A DNA stretch of 64,000 nucleotides from Leptotrichia sp. oral taxon 212. Lineage in GTDB: Bacteria > Fusobacteriota > Fusobacteriia > Fusobacteriales > Leptotrichiaceae. Position 1 is the first letter of the stretch. Every line of letters starts with the position of its first letter. The notes below the pieces were generated by a model, which saw only the letters and a list, made by a program, of their open reading frames with translations, made no database searches and was not told the DNA's origin. The DNA lies in contig NZ_CP012410.1 of assembly GCF_001274535.1 (NCBI RefSeq), forward strand, positions 2,329,126 to 2,393,125, in the 5' to 3' direction. The position numbers and the translations under genes were made by a program. Below are positions 8,660 to 17,163 of the stretch, piece after piece.

Positions 8660-9730
8660 ATGGCTTCGGTAACAATAACAGGAGTAACAAAATCATTTGG
8701 AGACGTACAGGTTTTACAGGAATTTAACCAGAAATTTGAAGATGGGGAATTTATAACTCTTCTGGGTCCGTCAGGTTGCGGAAAAACCACTATGCTAAGA
8801 CTGATAGCAGGTTTTGAAAAGCCTACAAGCGGAGAGATTTACATAGGGGACAGACCCGTTTCAGGAAAAGATAATTTCGTATCTCCTGAAAAAAGGGAAA
8901 TTGGAATGGTATTCCAGTCATATGCAGTATGGCCTCACATGAATGTTTATGACAACATTGCGTATCCTTTAAAAATTAAGAAAACTGATAAAAAAGAAAT
9001 AGAAGAAAGAGTCAATCAGGCTCTTAAAACTGTCCATCTGGAACAGTACAAGGACAGATTCCCTTCAGAACTGTCAGGAGGACAGCAGCAGAGGGTAGCT
9101 TTAGGAAGGGCTCTTGTAGCACATCCTGAAATACTTCTTCTGGATGAACCTCTATCAAACCTTGATGCAAAACTTAGGGAAGAAATGAGATATGAAATCA
9201 AGGAAATAACTAAAAAACTGAAAATTACCGTTATTTACGTAACTCACGATCAGATAGAGGCAATGACAATGAGTGACAGAATAGTGCTCATTAACAAAGG
9301 TGAAGTTCAGCAGGTAGGAACTCCACAGGAAATTTACTCACGTCCTGCAAATGTGTTTGTTGCAAACTTTGTAGGAAAAGTGGATTTCATGAAAGGGAAA
9401 GTTGAAAACGGAAACATTCTCCTGAATAACAGTAACGGTCAGACTCTTCCTAATACAAGCTCTCACACAAAGGATGTCATAGTGGCAATAAGACCTGAAA
9501 ATGTAATACTTGCAGAAGACGGAGAACTGACAGGAAAAGTATTTTCAAAATTCTACCTTGGAGACTGCAATGACCTGAGGGTTGAAGTTGGAAACGGAAA
9601 CATTTTAAGAGTTACTGCAAGGGCTTCAACTTACGATACCTTGAAGGTAGGAGAAGAAGTAAGACTGAAAGTTCTTGAATATTTTGTGTTTGAAGATGAT
9701 GGAAAAGATCAGACTAAGATAATGACATAA
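8660..9730 (+). CDS. Iron(III)-type ABC transporter ATP-binding protein
   Basis: This 356-residue ATPase energises the adjacent permease. It shows Walker A GPSGCGKTT near residue 35, Q-loop FQSYAVWPHM, signature LSGGQQQR near 134, Walker B LLLDEPLSNLD near 154 and H-loop VTHDQ near 190. A C-terminal regulatory TOBE-like domain follows from about residue 235. A GAGCAGGAGG ribosome site precedes the ATG. It is the last gene of the operon; the fold-back element begins at its stop codon. Confidence 0.92.
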   Translation: MASVTITGVTKSFGDVQVLQEFNQKFEDGEFITLLGPSGCGKTTMLRLIAGFEKPTSGEIYIGDRPVSGKDNFVSPEKREIGMVFQSYAVWPHMNVYDNIAYPLKIKKTDKKEIEERVNQALKTVHLEQYKDRFPSELSGGQQQRVALGRALVAHPEILLLDEPLSNLDAKLREEMRYEIKEITKKLKITVIYVTHDQIEAMTMSDRIVLINKGEVQQVGTPQEIYSRPANVFVANFVGKVDFMKGKVENGNILLNNSNGQTLPNTSSHTKDVIVAIRPENVILAEDGELTGKVFSKFYLGDCNDLRVEVGNGNILRVTARASTYDTLKVGEEVRLKVLEYFVFEDDGKDQTKIMT

Positions 9731-9905
9731 TCAATGATAATAAAAGAAAACAGGCTGTCATAAAAATAGAAGATAAACAGAAAATATAGCAAAAATGTAT
9801 TTATTCATTTACAAAAATTTTAAAGAATTCATAAATATCATTTTTTGCACATATTTCTCAGAAATTTTCTATTTTTAGGGCAGTCCTTTCTTTTATTATT
9901 ATTGA
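9731..9905. repeat. 175-bp fold-back (MITE-like) element
   Basis: The whole interval is one imperfect inverted repeat. The left arm from 9731 (TCAATGATAATAAAAGAAA) pairs with the right arm ending at 9905, whose complement reads TCAATAATAATAAAAGAAA. The pairing continues inward through TAAAAATAGAA on both sides and through a GCAAAAA..TG..TATTTAT segment, to near a central loop around 9815. There is no open reading frame. The size, terminal symmetry and position abutting a stop codon fit a miniature transposable element. A very long terminator or processing hairpin for the importer operon is the alternative. Confidence 0.7.
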
Positions 9906-9930
9906 TTTATCACATGAAATGATATATAAT
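9902..9930 (+). promoter_or_regulatory. Promoter of guaA
   Basis: TTGATT (9902-9907), a 17-base spacer and a perfect TATAAT (9925-9930) precede guaA by about 40 bases. The -35 hexamer overlaps the outer tip of the fold-back element, so the element may have supplied it. No purine riboswitch fits in the short leader. The ribosome site is GAGGTGA at 9961-9967. Confidence 0.6.
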
Positions 9931-9971
9931 TTGTTAGTAATTAATAAAAAATTATAGATAGAGGTGAAGTT

Positions 9972-11516
9972 GTGAAAGAGAAAATCATAATTGTCGACTT
10001 CGGTTCGCAGTACAGTCAGCTTATTGCCAGAAGAATAAGGGAAATGGAAGTTTACTGTGAAATCGTGCCTATGGTTGACATTAAACAGATTAAGAATGGA
10101 GAAGATAAAATCAGAGGGATAATCTTTTCAGGAGGTCCTGCCTCAGTTTACGAAAAGGATTCACCTACTGCAGACAAAGCAGTTTTTGATTTAGGAATTC
10201 CTATACTGGGAATATGTTACGGAATGCAGCTTATCACACATCTTAATGGTGGAAAAGTTGAAAAGGCTGAATCAAGGGAATTTGGAAAGGCAATTCTGGA
10301 AGTAATCGACAGTCAGAATCCGCTTCTTTCAGATATTCCAAAAACTTCAAGCATATGGATGAGCCATAATGACCATATTACAGTACTGCCTGACGGTTTT
10401 GAGATAATTGCCAGAACAGATTCATCAATCGCGGCCATTACAAACCATAATGGCATTTATGCACTGCAATTTCACCCGGAAGTAGTTCATTCCGAATGCG
10501 GAACTGAAATAATTTCAAACTTTGTATTTAATATATGTAAATGTGAGAAAAACTGGAAAATAAAAAACTTTATACAGGAAAAAACAAAGACAATAAAGGA
10601 AACTGTAGGAGACGAGCATGTTCTTCTTGCCCTTTCAGGAGGGGTAGATTCTTCTGTGGCTGCAGTTCTGATTAACAATGCAATAGGAAAGCAGCTTACA
10701 TGCATGTTTGTCGATACAGGGCTTCTGAGAAAGGATGAAGGAAAAAAAGTCCTCGAATATTATAAGGAGCATTTTGACCTTAATATTGTATTCGTTGACG
10801 CAAAGGACAGATTCCTGAATAAGCTTAAAGGTGTGGATGAGCCTGAAGCCAAGAGAAAGATTATTGGAAATGAGTTTATTGAAGTATTCAATGAGGAAAT
10901 CAGAAAGCTCAAAGGACAGGAAGGTGCAAAATTCCTTGCACAAGGTACAATCTACCCTGATGTTATTGAATCACAGTCTATAAAAGGTCCTTCCCATACT
11001 ATAAAATCTCACCATAATGTAGGCGGACTGCCTGAAGACCTTAAATTTGAACTTCTTGAGCCTTTAAAGGAGCTGTTTAAGGATGAAGTAAGAAAAGTTG
11101 GGCATGAATTAGGACTGCCTGATACAATTATAAGCAGACATCCATTCCCGGGACCGGGGCTTGGAATAAGAGTTATCGGAGAAGTTACGCCTGACAAGGT
11201 AAAAATACTTCAGGAAGCTGATGATATCTTTATTAACGAGCTTATGGCCAAAGGACTTTATGGAAAGGTAGATCAGGCATTTGTAGCATTGCTTCCCGTG
11301 AAAACTGTAGGGGTGATGGGCGACCAGAGAACATACGAATATGTGGCTGCAATCCGTTCAGTAAATACAATCGACTTTATGACTGCCACATGGTCAAAAC
11401 TGCCTTACGAATTCCTTGAGGAAGTGTCAAACAAGATTATAAACAAAGTAAACGGAATAAACAGAATTGTGTATGATATTTCTTCTAAGCCACCGGGAAC
11501 AATTGAGTGGGAATAA
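9972..11516 (+). CDS. guaA: GMP synthase (glutamine-hydrolysing)
   Basis: This enzyme converts XMP to GMP with glutamine and ATP. The N-terminal class I amidotransferase shows the nucleophile in GICYGMQ near residue 80 and the HPE triad segment near 167. The ATP-pyrophosphatase domain carries the P-loop LSGGVDSS near 222, and the dimerisation domain ends in the canonical PPGTIEWE. Length 514 is standard. The start is GTG at 9972 with a GAGGTGA ribosome site. The last five codons (ATT GAG TGG GAA TAA) form the attachment core used by the islands downstream, so the gene end was rebuilt by integration without loss of sequence. Confidence 0.97.
   Translation: MKEKIIIVDFGSQYSQLIARRIREMEVYCEIVPMVDIKQIKNGEDKIRGIIFSGGPASVYEKDSPTADKAVFDLGIPILGICYGMQLITHLNGGKVEKAESREFGKAILEVIDSQNPLLSDIPKTSSIWMSHNDHITVLPDGFEIIARTDSSIAAITNHNGIYALQFHPEVVHSECGTEIISNFVFNICKCEKNWKIKNFIQEKTKTIKETVGDEHVLLALSGGVDSSVAAVLINNAIGKQLTCMFVDTGLLRKDEGKKVLEYYKEHFDLNIVFVDAKDRFLNKLKGVDEPEAKRKIIGNEFIEVFNEEIRKLKGQEGAKFLAQGTIYPDVIESQSIKGPSHTIKSHHNVGGLPEDLKFELLEPLKELFKDEVRKVGHELGLPDTIISRHPFPGPGLGIRVIGEVTPDKVKILQEADDIFINELMAKGLYGKVDQAFVALLPVKTVGVMGDQRTYEYVAAIRSVNTIDFMTATWSKLPYEFLEEVSNKIINKVNGINRIVYDISSKPPGTIEWE
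11502..11516 (+). other. attL: guaA-end attachment core
   Basis: ATTGAGTGGGAATAA codes for Ile-Glu-Trp-Glu-stop, the conserved C terminus of GuaA. The first 11 bases recur exactly at 31842-31852. A 20-base window here (ATTGAGTGGGAATAACAGAA) matches 17 of 20 at 38281-38300. The 3' end of guaA is a well-known integration hot spot. The exact crossover point cannot be read. Confidence 0.75.
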
Positions 11517-11595
11517 CAGAATCAAATATGTTACTGTTATAAAAGGCTTAAAAATACAGGAGTTGAGCGGTTTTTATGTAGTAAAATTCTCTAAA

Positions 11596-11617
11596 TGATA
11601 CTGTTTTGATACTAAAA
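11596..11617 (+). repeat. End-proximal repeat of island A, left copy
   Basis: This 22-base sequence contains two TGATACT half-units and differs at one position from the copy at 31722-31743. Both copies have the same orientation and lie 80-100 bp inside the island ends. That placement fits integrase arm-type sites. The function is inferred from position only. Confidence 0.6.
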
Positions 11618-11704
11618 GTAAGAAAAAGCAGGTCTGATTGGTGGGAGGCTTTTGTTGAAAATAGAGATAGGTAAAATGGAATTTACAAAGGAGATGGGAT
11701 TATA

Positions 11705-11803
11705 TTGTCAAAGCCAAAATATGGGTGGACAGAACTTAAGCTTGATGGAACAAGCCAATATAGCCTTAGTTATATTATGGTAAATCAGAATTTATATATG
11801 TAA
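11705..11803 (+). other. Small ORF or gene remnant in the island A left end
   Basis: A TTG-initiated frame of 32 codons follows an AAGGAG at 11688-11693 and begins SKPKYGWTELKLDG before an early stop. It could be the N-terminal stub of a larger gene. I do not recognise a family with certainty. The rest of the gap between guaA and the P-loop ATPase gene (11517-11934) holds the 22-bp repeat and no other gene that I can see. Confidence 0.3.
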
Positions 11804-11934
11804 TAGAAATTGAATTTTCCTAAATAATGAAAAATGGCTATTTGCAAACAGGAAAAATATGGACTTTTATATGGCTAAAAATAAGTTCCTTTGATACCTA
11901 CAGTCGAGAGTATAATATATTGAGGAGGTTTTAA

Positions 11935-13455
11935 ATGCAAAAGAAAAAATGTAAATTATGTTCAAATGAATTTTTTGGGGGACATCCATATTGTTCCAAG
12001 TGTTATAACATACTTAGAAAAAACCAAAATTATTATAATACTATTCAAAAAGATTGGAAATTGGAAGCGAAACAAGAAGATACAAAATATTTCTATTTTG
12101 TAAATGAAGCAGAAGAAATTATATCTGGGCAAAAGAATATAGTTATTGGTAGAAAAGGTGAAGGGAAAACAGCCATAGCACAGTATATTTATAATCAGAA
12201 TAATTATAATATATACACGGAAAAAATGACTTTTAAGAATTTCCCGTTTAATATTATTTACAAATTGTCAGACAGTAATTTTACAAAACCGAATCAATAT
12301 ATTTCTATCTGGAAGTATTTAATATACACTACTATTTGTAAAAAGATGATTGCAAATGAAAATATCAGTAGTAATATTAGAAATCAACTGTTAAAAGTAT
12401 TTCCTACTGAAGATAAGGAAAGTAAACTGTCGAAATTGATTGAGAAGTATACTGTAAAAGATTTTGGATTTCAGATTTTAAGTAGTGGTATTAATGCTAG
12501 CGTAGATAAGAAAAAGGAAGAAATAAGCTGGATTGAAATTGTTGATATTTTAGAATATACAATTTTAGAACATATTGATGATGCGAAATATTATGTTATA
12601 TTTGATGAGCTTGATGAGGATTATAAGAATTTTAGAGATGAACAAGAAAGAATTAATTATTTTGATATGATTACAGGTTTATTTAAGGCTGTACAAGATA
12701 TTAGAACCTTGTTTGATGGTAAAAAAATAAATATTTTTCCATTCATTTTTTTAAGAACAGATATTTATAACTTGATCACATACTCTGATAAAAATAAATG
12801 GTCAGATTCTATCATAAATATAGTATGGACTCCTAATAAGTTGAAGGAGTTAATAAAATATCGATTTAATGTTTTATTTGAAACCGAGGAAACCGAGTCT
12901 CTTTCGTTCAATGAATGTTGGATACGAATGTTTGGAACTCGTGAAGTAGGTTATGGATCACGTAAAATGAAAAAAATGAGTTCATTCGACTATATTCTAC
13001 GTAGTACTCAAAACAGACCTCGGGATTTTATAAAATATTTCCAAGAGTGTGCAAAACAAGCTTTGAATAGAAATAGTTTTTTGGTTGATCCTAAGATAGT
13101 GAGAGAAGTGGATAATGAATTTTCGGAATATATGAAGAATGAGATAATTGATGAGATATATGCGGTACTACCAGAATATGAGGAAATATTTTCAATTTTA
13201 TCTCTGATTAGAAAACAGACATTTAATCCATCTGAATTTGTGGAAAGGTATGATCAAAAGGTTAAAGATGGAGTAATTGTAGATAGAGGTGCAGAAAAGG
13301 TTCTAAAATTATTATTTGATTATAGTGTTATTGGAAACGATCCATCTATTAAGCATCAAATAATATTTAAGTATGAAAAGGAATCTGCAAAATTTAATTT
13401 TAAAGAGAATATTATTGTGCATAGAGGCTTATATAAGGCTTTGCAAATTTTTTAG
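11935..13455 (+). CDS. Zinc-ribbon P-loop ATPase (candidate defence protein)
   Basis: This 506-residue protein begins with a treble-CXXC zinc ribbon (CKLCSNEF...YCSKCY, residues 6-24). An NTPase domain follows, with Walker A GRKGEGKTA near residue 77 and a Walker B-like VIFDELDED near 220. The remainder is predicted alpha-helical. It resembles the Sll1717-type P-loop ATPases, cytoplasmic proteins of unproven function that are frequent in mobile elements. It stands alone at the left end of island A with its own AGGAGG ribosome site and very AT-rich sequence. A defence role is inference from location and architecture. Confidence 0.6.
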   Translation: MQKKKCKLCSNEFFGGHPYCSKCYNILRKNQNYYNTIQKDWKLEAKQEDTKYFYFVNEAEEIISGQKNIVIGRKGEGKTAIAQYIYNQNNYNIYTEKMTFKNFPFNIIYKLSDSNFTKPNQYISIWKYLIYTTICKKMIANENISSNIRNQLLKVFPTEDKESKLSKLIEKYTVKDFGFQILSSGINASVDKKKEEISWIEIVDILEYTILEHIDDAKYYVIFDELDEDYKNFRDEQERINYFDMITGLFKAVQDIRTLFDGKKINIFPFIFLRTDIYNLITYSDKNKWSDSIINIVWTPNKLKELIKYRFNVLFETEETESLSFNECWIRMFGTREVGYGSRKMKKMSSFDYILRSTQNRPRDFIKYFQECAKQALNRNSFLVDPKIVREVDNEFSEYMKNEIIDEIYAVLPEYEEIFSILSLIRKQTFNPSEFVERYDQKVKDGVIVDRGAEKVLKLLFDYSVIGNDPSIKHQIIFKYEKESAKFNFKENIIVHRGLYKALQIF

Positions 13456-13652
13456 GCTGAGTGTTAATGGATATTAAGATTATATAAAAATGTTAGCATG
13501 TACGAATAGTGTTAAAACTTTTTTTTGCTCAAGTTTATATAATAGGTAGGTAGTCCTTTGATATTAAACTTCTTTAGATGAATCAATCTTCGATACCTAT
13601 ATTAGATCAATAAATCACGATTTGTCGGGCTAATTCAGTAAATTATATAGTG

Positions 13653-13699
13653 AAAGCACATGACTTTAAGACCAAAAATCTTTCAGTTATGTGCTTTTT
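13653..13699. terminator. Terminator between ATPase and repressor genes
   Basis: Arms AAAGCACAT (13653-13661) and ATGTGCTTT (13689-13697) flank a 27-base loop and run into a T stretch on the plus strand. The complementary side gives a short T run for the minus strand. It separates two convergent genes. Apart from it, 13456-13705 shows no gene. Confidence 0.6.
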
Positions 13700-13705
13700 C
13701 TGTGC

Positions 13706-14251
13706 CTATTTTATTTCCGGTGGGACTTTGACTGACATAGAGTTATGAAAGCGTTTGAGATTACTTTCTTCAAAAGGAACATAATCTTTTTTTAGACTGT
13801 CGGGGTAGTTTGCCTTCCAATCCTCATATGCTTCTCTTGTGATCTCATTATTTTCGTATTTTTCCTTCATTCTTTGCCATTGTTCAAGCATACCTCTAAT
13901 TCTAAGAATGGCTTCACTACCAAAATAAATACCTGTGGTAGTATATTCAGGATCTTCATCATTGAGGGTAACAGGTCTTATATTGACTTCGATGCTGTCG
14001 TCCAGCTTAAACAAAAATCTCATCAAATCATGTTCCGTGTAGGGATAATCAGGTTCTTTTAAATACTCTTTATTTACATGGAGTGCAGTAGATATATTTT
14101 CCAAAACATCCTCTTTGGGAGTGCGAATATCAAGCTCATATTGTCTGATTCTAACATCATCTAAATGCGTTCTGTCTCCTAATGCTTTTTGAGTGATTCT
14201 CCGTAGTTCACGGAATTTCTTTATCAATTTACCCAAACTCAATTTTATCAC
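13706..14251 (-). CDS. XRE-family repressor of the mobile element
   Basis: This 181-residue regulator has an N-terminal Cro/CI-type helix-turn-helix (residues 5-62; LGKLIKKFRELRRITQKALG opens it) and a longer C-terminal domain typical of element repressors. It is transcribed divergently from the excisionase-like and integrase genes. The gap between them (14252-14412) holds a promoter for each direction and a palindrome. It probably keeps the integration genes silent. Confidence 0.8.
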   Translation of the reverse strand: MIKLSLGKLIKKFRELRRITQKALGDRTHLDDVRIRQYELDIRTPKEDVLENISTALHVNKEYLKEPDYPYTEHDLMRFLFKLDDSIEVNIRPVTLNDEDPEYTTTGIYFGSEAILRIRGMLEQWQRMKEKYENNEITREAYEDWKANYPDSLKKDYVPFEESNLKRFHNSMSVKVPPEIK

Positions 14252-14281
14252 CTCCTTAGGAGCAAATTTGTTTCTCTTATT

Positions 14282-14390
14282 ACTATAATCGAAAACAAGA
14301 AAAAATTCAATAGAAAAATAAAAAATAAAAAAGGACTTGACAGAAATAAAAATGATACTTATAATCTAAAACAGAAACAAATAAGTTTCT
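14282..14390. promoter_or_regulatory. Divergent promoters and operator of the integration module
   Basis: Plus strand: TTGACA (14337-14342), 17 bases, TATAAT (14360-14365), a perfect consensus promoter for the excisionase-like gene. Minus strand: TTGAAT (14310-14305), 17 bases, TATAGT (14287-14282) for the repressor. A palindrome with 7-bp arms CAGAAAC and GTTTCTG (14371-14390) lies just after the plus promoter. Its half-site GAAACAAAT recurs inverted near 14268-14276, beside the repressor start. This looks like a two-sided repressor switch. Confidence 0.7.
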
Positions 14391-14412
14391 GAAAAGAAAG
14401 GAGGAAAGTACG

Positions 14413-14598
14413 ATGGAAAAATTATTTCTTACTTCAAAAGAGGTTGCCGATTTACTAAATATTTCGCAGCAACAGGCTTATAAGATCATCCGAGATATGA
14501 ATAAGCAGCTTGCTGAACACGGCTTTCTTATCCTTAGAGGAAAAATCAATAAGAAATACTTTATGGAACAAATCTACAAAGCAAAGGAGGAAAAATAG
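14413..14598 (+). CDS. Excisionase-like small HTH protein
   Basis: This 61-residue protein consists of a MerR/excisionase-type helix-turn-helix (LTSKEVADLLNISQQQAYKI, residues 6-25) and a basic tail. Its stop codon overlaps the integrase start, so the two are coupled. Small HTH genes in this position commonly act as excisionases or integrase activators. An AAGGAGG ribosome site precedes the ATG. Confidence 0.7.
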   Translation: MEKLFLTSKEVADLLNISQQQAYKIIRDMNKQLAEHGFLILRGKINKKYFMEQIYKAKEEK

Positions 14599-15703
14599 TG
14601 CCGGCATATAAGGATGAAAAAAGCGGAAAATGGTTCGTTTCATTCTATTACAAAGATTGGGACGGAGAAAGCAAAAAAAAGCTGAAGAGAGGGTTTGAAA
14701 CAAAGAAGGATGCAATAGCTTATGAGAGGAATTTCACGGTTAAAATGTCGGGTTCTCTCAATATGTTATTTGAAGATTATTTTGAACTGTATAAATCCGA
14801 TGTGATTGGAACTGTAAGGCTTAATACTTGGATGACAAAGGAGCATATGATAAGAACGAAAATACTCCCGTTTTTCACCGGAATGAAAGTCAGCGAGATA
14901 AAGCCTGTAGTCGTTAAGAAATGACATAATGTACTTTTGAATATTGAAAATGCGGAAGGAGAAGTGTACAAGCCAACTTACCTGAAATCGATCCATGCAC
15001 AACTTAGCTGTATGTTCAACCATGCCGTTAAGTATTACGGACTAAGACAAAATCCTTGTAAGGTTACAGGCAGAATCGGAAAGCAAAAGAGTGATGAGGA
15101 AGTGGAATTCTGGACTAAAGATGAATATCTGCAATTTATTGAAGCTGTTAAAGATAAGGATATTTCATTTTATGCTTTTGAAATTCTTTATTGGACAGGG
15201 ATTCGTTTAGGAGAACTCAGAGCATTGACAAAAGGGGATTTTGACTTTGATAAAAAGACAATGCGAATCTGTAAATCAGCACAGAGAATTAACGGAGAAG
15301 AAGTTATAACAGACCCGAAAACCCCTAAAAGCAAGAGAACAATAATGCTTCCTGATTTCTTAATCAGAGAGCTTCAGGATTACTTCCTTAAAATCGAATA
15401 CTTTTCAGAGAATGAGCAGATTTTCCCTAAATGTAAAACCTATTTCAATAAGGAAATGGAAAGAGGAATAAAAAAGTCGGGAGTTAAAAAAAAATCAAGC
15501 TTCATGCACTAAGACACAGTCATATATCGCTGCTTATAGAAATGGGATTCACACCTGTAGATATTGCGGCGAGAACAGGTCATGAAAGTATTAAGGTTTT
15601 GATGGATTACAGTCATATGTTCCCGAATAAACAGTTGGATATGGCAGATAAGCTTAATAAGGAGGGAGAGTACAGTGAAAGCACCGAAATTTCCAAGCTA
15701 TGA
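14598..15703 (+). pseudogene. Tyrosine integrase, interrupted
   Basis: The joined reading is a tyrosine recombinase of about 368 residues. It has an N-terminal arm-binding domain (MPAYKDEKSGKWFVSFYY), a SAM-like core-binding domain, and a catalytic domain with TGIRLGELR, HALRHSH, TGHES and a late tyrosine in MDYSHM. Two lesions break it. One is an in-frame TGA at 14922-14924, where relatives probably have tryptophan. The other is a missing base in the A9 run at 15486-15494, which throws the HxxR/Tyr end out of frame. Start is GTG, overlapping the excisionase stop. The TGA is not a homopolymer effect, so loss of function is probably real. Confidence 0.85.
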
Positions 15704-16124
15704 TGAAGCTGTCAATCGTAAAAAGAAAAAGACTCAAAATTTGCTGAGTAAAGAAGAATGGCAAGCGTTGGAAGAAGAGAGAAAACAAAAGGAAAGGGAT
15801 AAAGGCAAGCGATTTGTAAATCACAGAAAAAAAGATGTAACCATAGCATTTAGAACAAATCGAAAAGACAGGGAGCTTATTTTCAATAAGATTGCTATGT
15901 CAGGACTGAGCAGACAGGATTATATGATAAATGCAATCCTTAATGCTCCTATAAAGGTATTTGCTACAAGAAATGTCATAGACAGTTGTAAAAGTGAGCT
16001 ACAGGAAATTTTATCAGAACTGAAACGAGTGAAGGAATATGGAGAACTGGACGCTGATTATAGACATGAACTTAGAATGATTGTTGAAATAATAGAAGCG
16101 GCGATGCAAGAAAAAAGCCTTTAG
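15675..16124 (+). CDS. Accessory mobilisation-type protein (MobC/ribbon-helix-helix-like)
   Basis: This 149-residue, highly charged protein starts at GTG 15675 after AAGGAGGGAG and overlaps the end of the integrase reading frame. After a basic N terminus it has a segment beginning DVTIAFRTNRKDRELIFNKI near residue 54, which resembles the ribbon-helix-helix DNA-binding region of mobilisation accessory proteins. A helical tail follows. A role in element DNA processing is inferred from neighbours. Confidence 0.5.
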   Translation: MKAPKFPSYDEAVNRKKKKTQNLLSKEEWQALEEERKQKERDKGKRFVNHRKKDVTIAFRTNRKDRELIFNKIAMSGLSRQDYMINAILNAPIKVFATRNVIDSCKSELQEILSELKRVKEYGELDADYRHELRMIVEIIEAAMQEKSL

Positions 16125-16230
16125 CCATAAGACCAAAGGCAAGATGAAAGTACAACTTGGTATTTCATCCCTGACAAGATCATTTTATCAGGCTGTACTT
16201 CCATCAGTAATAAAAAGAAAGGAGGTTACG

Positions 16231-17163
16231 ATGATAAACAGTGAGAAATATATTGAAAATATTCCGCAAGACTTAAAAGACCGTAGTCAATGGTTATGGT
16301 TTAAAAGGATGGTAAATGTGGATAAGCACGGAATGGAAAAAGTCATAAAGATACCTGTAAGCCCGATAACATTGAAATCGAATTTTTGGAATCAAAAAGA
16401 AAATTGGGCAGATTTTGAAACGGCAGTTAATAATATGAAAAGTAGTGGCTGTGACGGATTGTCTTTTGTACTGAGTAAAGACGATCCGTTTGTTTGTATC
16501 GACTTGGACAATGTGGATAATAAAAAACTTGAGATGTTTATAAAGGACTTTAACGATACTTATATCGAAATATCACAATCCAGAAGAGGGTTACACATTT
16601 TTGTAAAGGGGAAAATAGAAAAGAATTTTAATAACCAACTTGAGAAAGTGGAGATGTATCAAGAAAACAGATGTATTGCTATGACAGGTAATATCTACAA
16701 ATTTAATGATTTTGTTGCAAACAAAGTTCTCTTGAAACAAAAGGAGTTGGATAAATATTACAAGTTATTTTCCCCAAAAAGAAGTGTCAGAGAAGTTATT
16801 AGAAAATATCAGGAAGCGGCTGAATGTGTTCCAGACAGTGATACGGTTATAGAAACGATGTGCAGATATAACGTAAGGGCAAGAGCGTTATTTGAAGGTA
16901 CAAATACAAGCGGAGACGCCAGTAAAGATGACTTTTCATTGCTTCTTTTTCTAAACAGTTTTACTCACGGAAATGCAGAAATGATGAAAGACATATTTTT
17001 GAAATCTGCACTTAATCGCATGGGAGATCGAAGTAAAAGAAGAACGGAAAAAGGATATATGAAATATTTAGAGGATAGCATTTCAAAAGCGATACAGGGA
17101 GGAAATAAGAGATATTGGGATTATAACTATCACAGAAGTAAAGGAGGATACTCGCTTGAATAA
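16231..17163 (+). CDS. Primase-polymerase of the mobile element
   Basis: The product (310 residues) has a primase-polymerase-type N-terminal domain. The catalytic acidic pair is visible in FVCIDLDNVD near residue 90, and the nucleotide-binding histidine motif in SRRGLHIFVKG near 120. The start is set at ATG 16231 because GAAAGGAGG immediately precedes it; the open frame extends upstream without a ribosome site. It would prime replication of the excised element together with the following helicase gene, whose start it overlaps. Confidence 0.8.
   Translation: MINSEKYIENIPQDLKDRSQWLWFKRMVNVDKHGMEKVIKIPVSPITLKSNFWNQKENWADFETAVNNMKSSGCDGLSFVLSKDDPFVCIDLDNVDNKKLEMFIKDFNDTYIEISQSRRGLHIFVKGKIEKNFNNQLEKVEMYQENRCIAMTGNIYKFNDFVANKVLLKQKELDKYYKLFSPKRSVREVIRKYQEAAECVPDSDTVIETMCRYNVRARALFEGTNTSGDASKDDFSLLLFLNSFTHGNAEMMKDIFLKSALNRMGDRSKRRTEKGYMKYLEDSISKAIQGGNKRYWDYNYHRSKGGYSLE

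Noticed and set aside
9906-9971. Purine riboswitch before guaA
   Set aside because: The leader after the promoter is only about 35 bases and lacks the aptamer helices.
11596-11617. CRISPR or tandem-repeat array from the TGATACT and TGCTTGC units
   Set aside because: Only two short units occur at each place, with no regular spacers and no cas genes.
14922-14924. Reading the integrase TGA as tryptophan (alternative genetic code)
   Set aside because: Other genes such as nrdD and the GT2 frame end in TGA and normal proteins use TGG for Trp, so recoding is not supported.
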